The notes beneath the pieces were generated by a model. The model had not been told where the DNA came from. It was given only the letters and a program-made list of their open reading frames with translations, and did no database searches. The position numbers and the translations under genes were made by a program. Shown in pieces: positions 6,004 to 6,415 of a DNA stretch of 6,415 bases (within the stretch, counting starts at the first letter, position 1; each line of letters opens with the position of its first letter). The DNA lies in contig UROL01000112.1 of assembly GCA_900549495.1 (NCBI GenBank), positions 1-6,415 on the forward strand, written 5' to 3'. The stretch comes from an uncultured Eubacteriales bacterium. GTDB lineage: Bacteria; Bacillota; Clostridia; Oscillospirales; Oscillospiraceae.

Positions 6004-6031
6004 AATATATCGGAAATCCCTGTAAAGTCAA
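6004..6031 (-). promoter_or_regulatory. SigA-type promoter of the potABCD operon
   Basis: On the minus strand, TTGACT (6031-6026, 5 of 6 to consensus), a 16-base spacer and TATATT (6009-6004, 5 of 6) form a good housekeeping promoter. Transcription would start near 5997, leaving a leader of about 45 bases before potA. No other convincing promoter is seen between the pot genes, so one transcript for all four is likely. A-tracts lie upstream at 6059-6075. Confidence 0.75.
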
Positions 6032-6055
6032 TAGGAAAGAGTGGAATTTTAGGGG

Positions 6056-6075
6056 CGGTTTTTTCCGGTTTTTTT
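6056..6075 (+). repeat. Tandem 10-bp repeat with phased T/A-tracts
   Basis: CGGTTTTTTC (6056-6065) is followed directly by CGGTTTTTTT (6066-6075), differing only at the last base. The T6 and T7 runs are spaced one helical turn apart, which favours intrinsic curvature. On the minus strand this is about -60 to -78 relative to the predicted pot transcription start. It may be a bent upstream element or a regulator site for either divergent gene. The rest of the 5953-6203 intergenic region holds the pot promoter and no gene that I can support. Confidence 0.5.
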
Positions 6076-6203
6076 GTGAATTTCCACATTGACAGGGAGG
6101 GAAATCCTTAGCCGTCCCGGCTTCTTTTCCCACTGAAATTTTTATACGGACTGTTTAAGGCAGAAATATCCTGTCTATACTGTGCATCGGAGGTGTTCTA
6201 CCA

Positions 6204-6415
6204 ATGAACAACAAAAAGCAAGGATTCAGCCCCAAATTGGCTGCGCTGATTCTGGCACTGGCTGTGGTTGCCTCGGGGGTTACCATTTTGCTGTCCCGCC
6301 GGGAAAGCGAGCCGGTACAGGAGGCCGCCGTGCAGGCCCCCATTGTGGAGAATCTGGCGGAGAGTACACAGTGTACCCTCCCGCCGGAGTCCTCCGTCCC
6401 CAGTGTGCCCGCCCC
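6204..6415 (+). CDS. Membrane-anchored protein of unknown function, 3' end outside window
   Basis: An open frame runs from ATG 6204 to the window end (70 codons plus two bases) with no stop. The SD GGAGG (6189-6193) is 10 bases before the ATG. The N-terminus MNNKKQGFSPK is basic and is followed by a hydrophobic segment at about 12-32 (LAALILALAVVASG then VTILL), then RRESEPVQEA and a Pro/Glu/Ser/Val-rich stretch to the edge. This fits a protein anchored by one N-terminal membrane helix, or a signal peptide, with a low-complexity linker leading to an extracellular domain that is not in the window. No Ala-X-Ala or lipobox cleavage site is obvious, so an uncleaved anchor is more likely. No domain can be named. 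It is divergent from potA, and nothing in the sequence links it to polyamine transport. Confidence 0.75.
   Translation, partial: MNNKKQGFSPKLAALILALAVVASGVTILLSRRESEPVQEAAVQAPIVENLAESTQCTLPPESSVPSVPA

Noticed and set aside
6089..6094. Perfect TTGACA on the plus strand as a -35 box for the gene at 6204
   Set aside because: No -10-like sequence lies 16-18 bases downstream (region 6111-6118 is G+C-rich).
6176..6181. TATACT as a -10 box for the gene at 6204
   Set aside because: Transcription would start at about the SD itself (6189), and the matching -35 region (TTTAAG) is poor. The promoter of this gene stays unresolved.

Overview
The window (about 57-60% G+C by eye) looks like the end of a draft contig from a Gram-positive gut-type Firmicute, probably class Clostridia (Oscillospiraceae-like). 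This is inferred from strong Shine-Dalgarno (SD) sites, SigA-like promoters, Rho-independent terminators, a potABCD operon in Firmicute order, and the style of the proteins; no marker gene proves it. Bases 1-21 are not genomic. They match the end of an Illumina Nextera adapter, including the full 19-bp Tn5 mosaic end.

Layout from left to right: (1) 22-612, plus strand, the C-terminal two thirds of a biotin-protein ligase (birA), cut by the contig edge. (2) 635-661, a hairpin that can terminate both birA and the convergent gene. (3) 670-1758, minus strand, an MFS transporter that appears to stop after its eleventh membrane segment. (4) 1759-2031, its leader: a near-consensus promoter (TTGACA-17-TACAAT), a 40-codon small ORF with an SD, competing small hairpins, and a hairpin that pairs with the transporter's SD. 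This is the layout of a translational attenuator and is the most interesting part of the window. (5) 2032-2060, the terminator of the polyamine operon. (6) 2078-5952, minus strand, potA-potB-potC-potD, a complete ABC importer for spermidine/putrescine with overlapping or closely spaced genes. (7) 5953-6203, a divergent intergenic region with the pot promoter, phased A-tracts and a tandem repeat. (8) 6204-6415, plus strand, the start of an unrecognised membrane-anchored protein cut by the window end.

The four Pot proteins form one machine. PotD captures the polyamine outside the cell, PotB and PotC form the membrane channel, and PotA hydrolyses ATP. They appear to be transcribed from one promoter upstream of potA and stopped by one terminator after potD. 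The MFS gene downstream has its own promoter, which abuts that terminator, so it is probably an independent unit. BirA is unrelated to either. I see no mobile element, CRISPR array, rRNA or tRNA.
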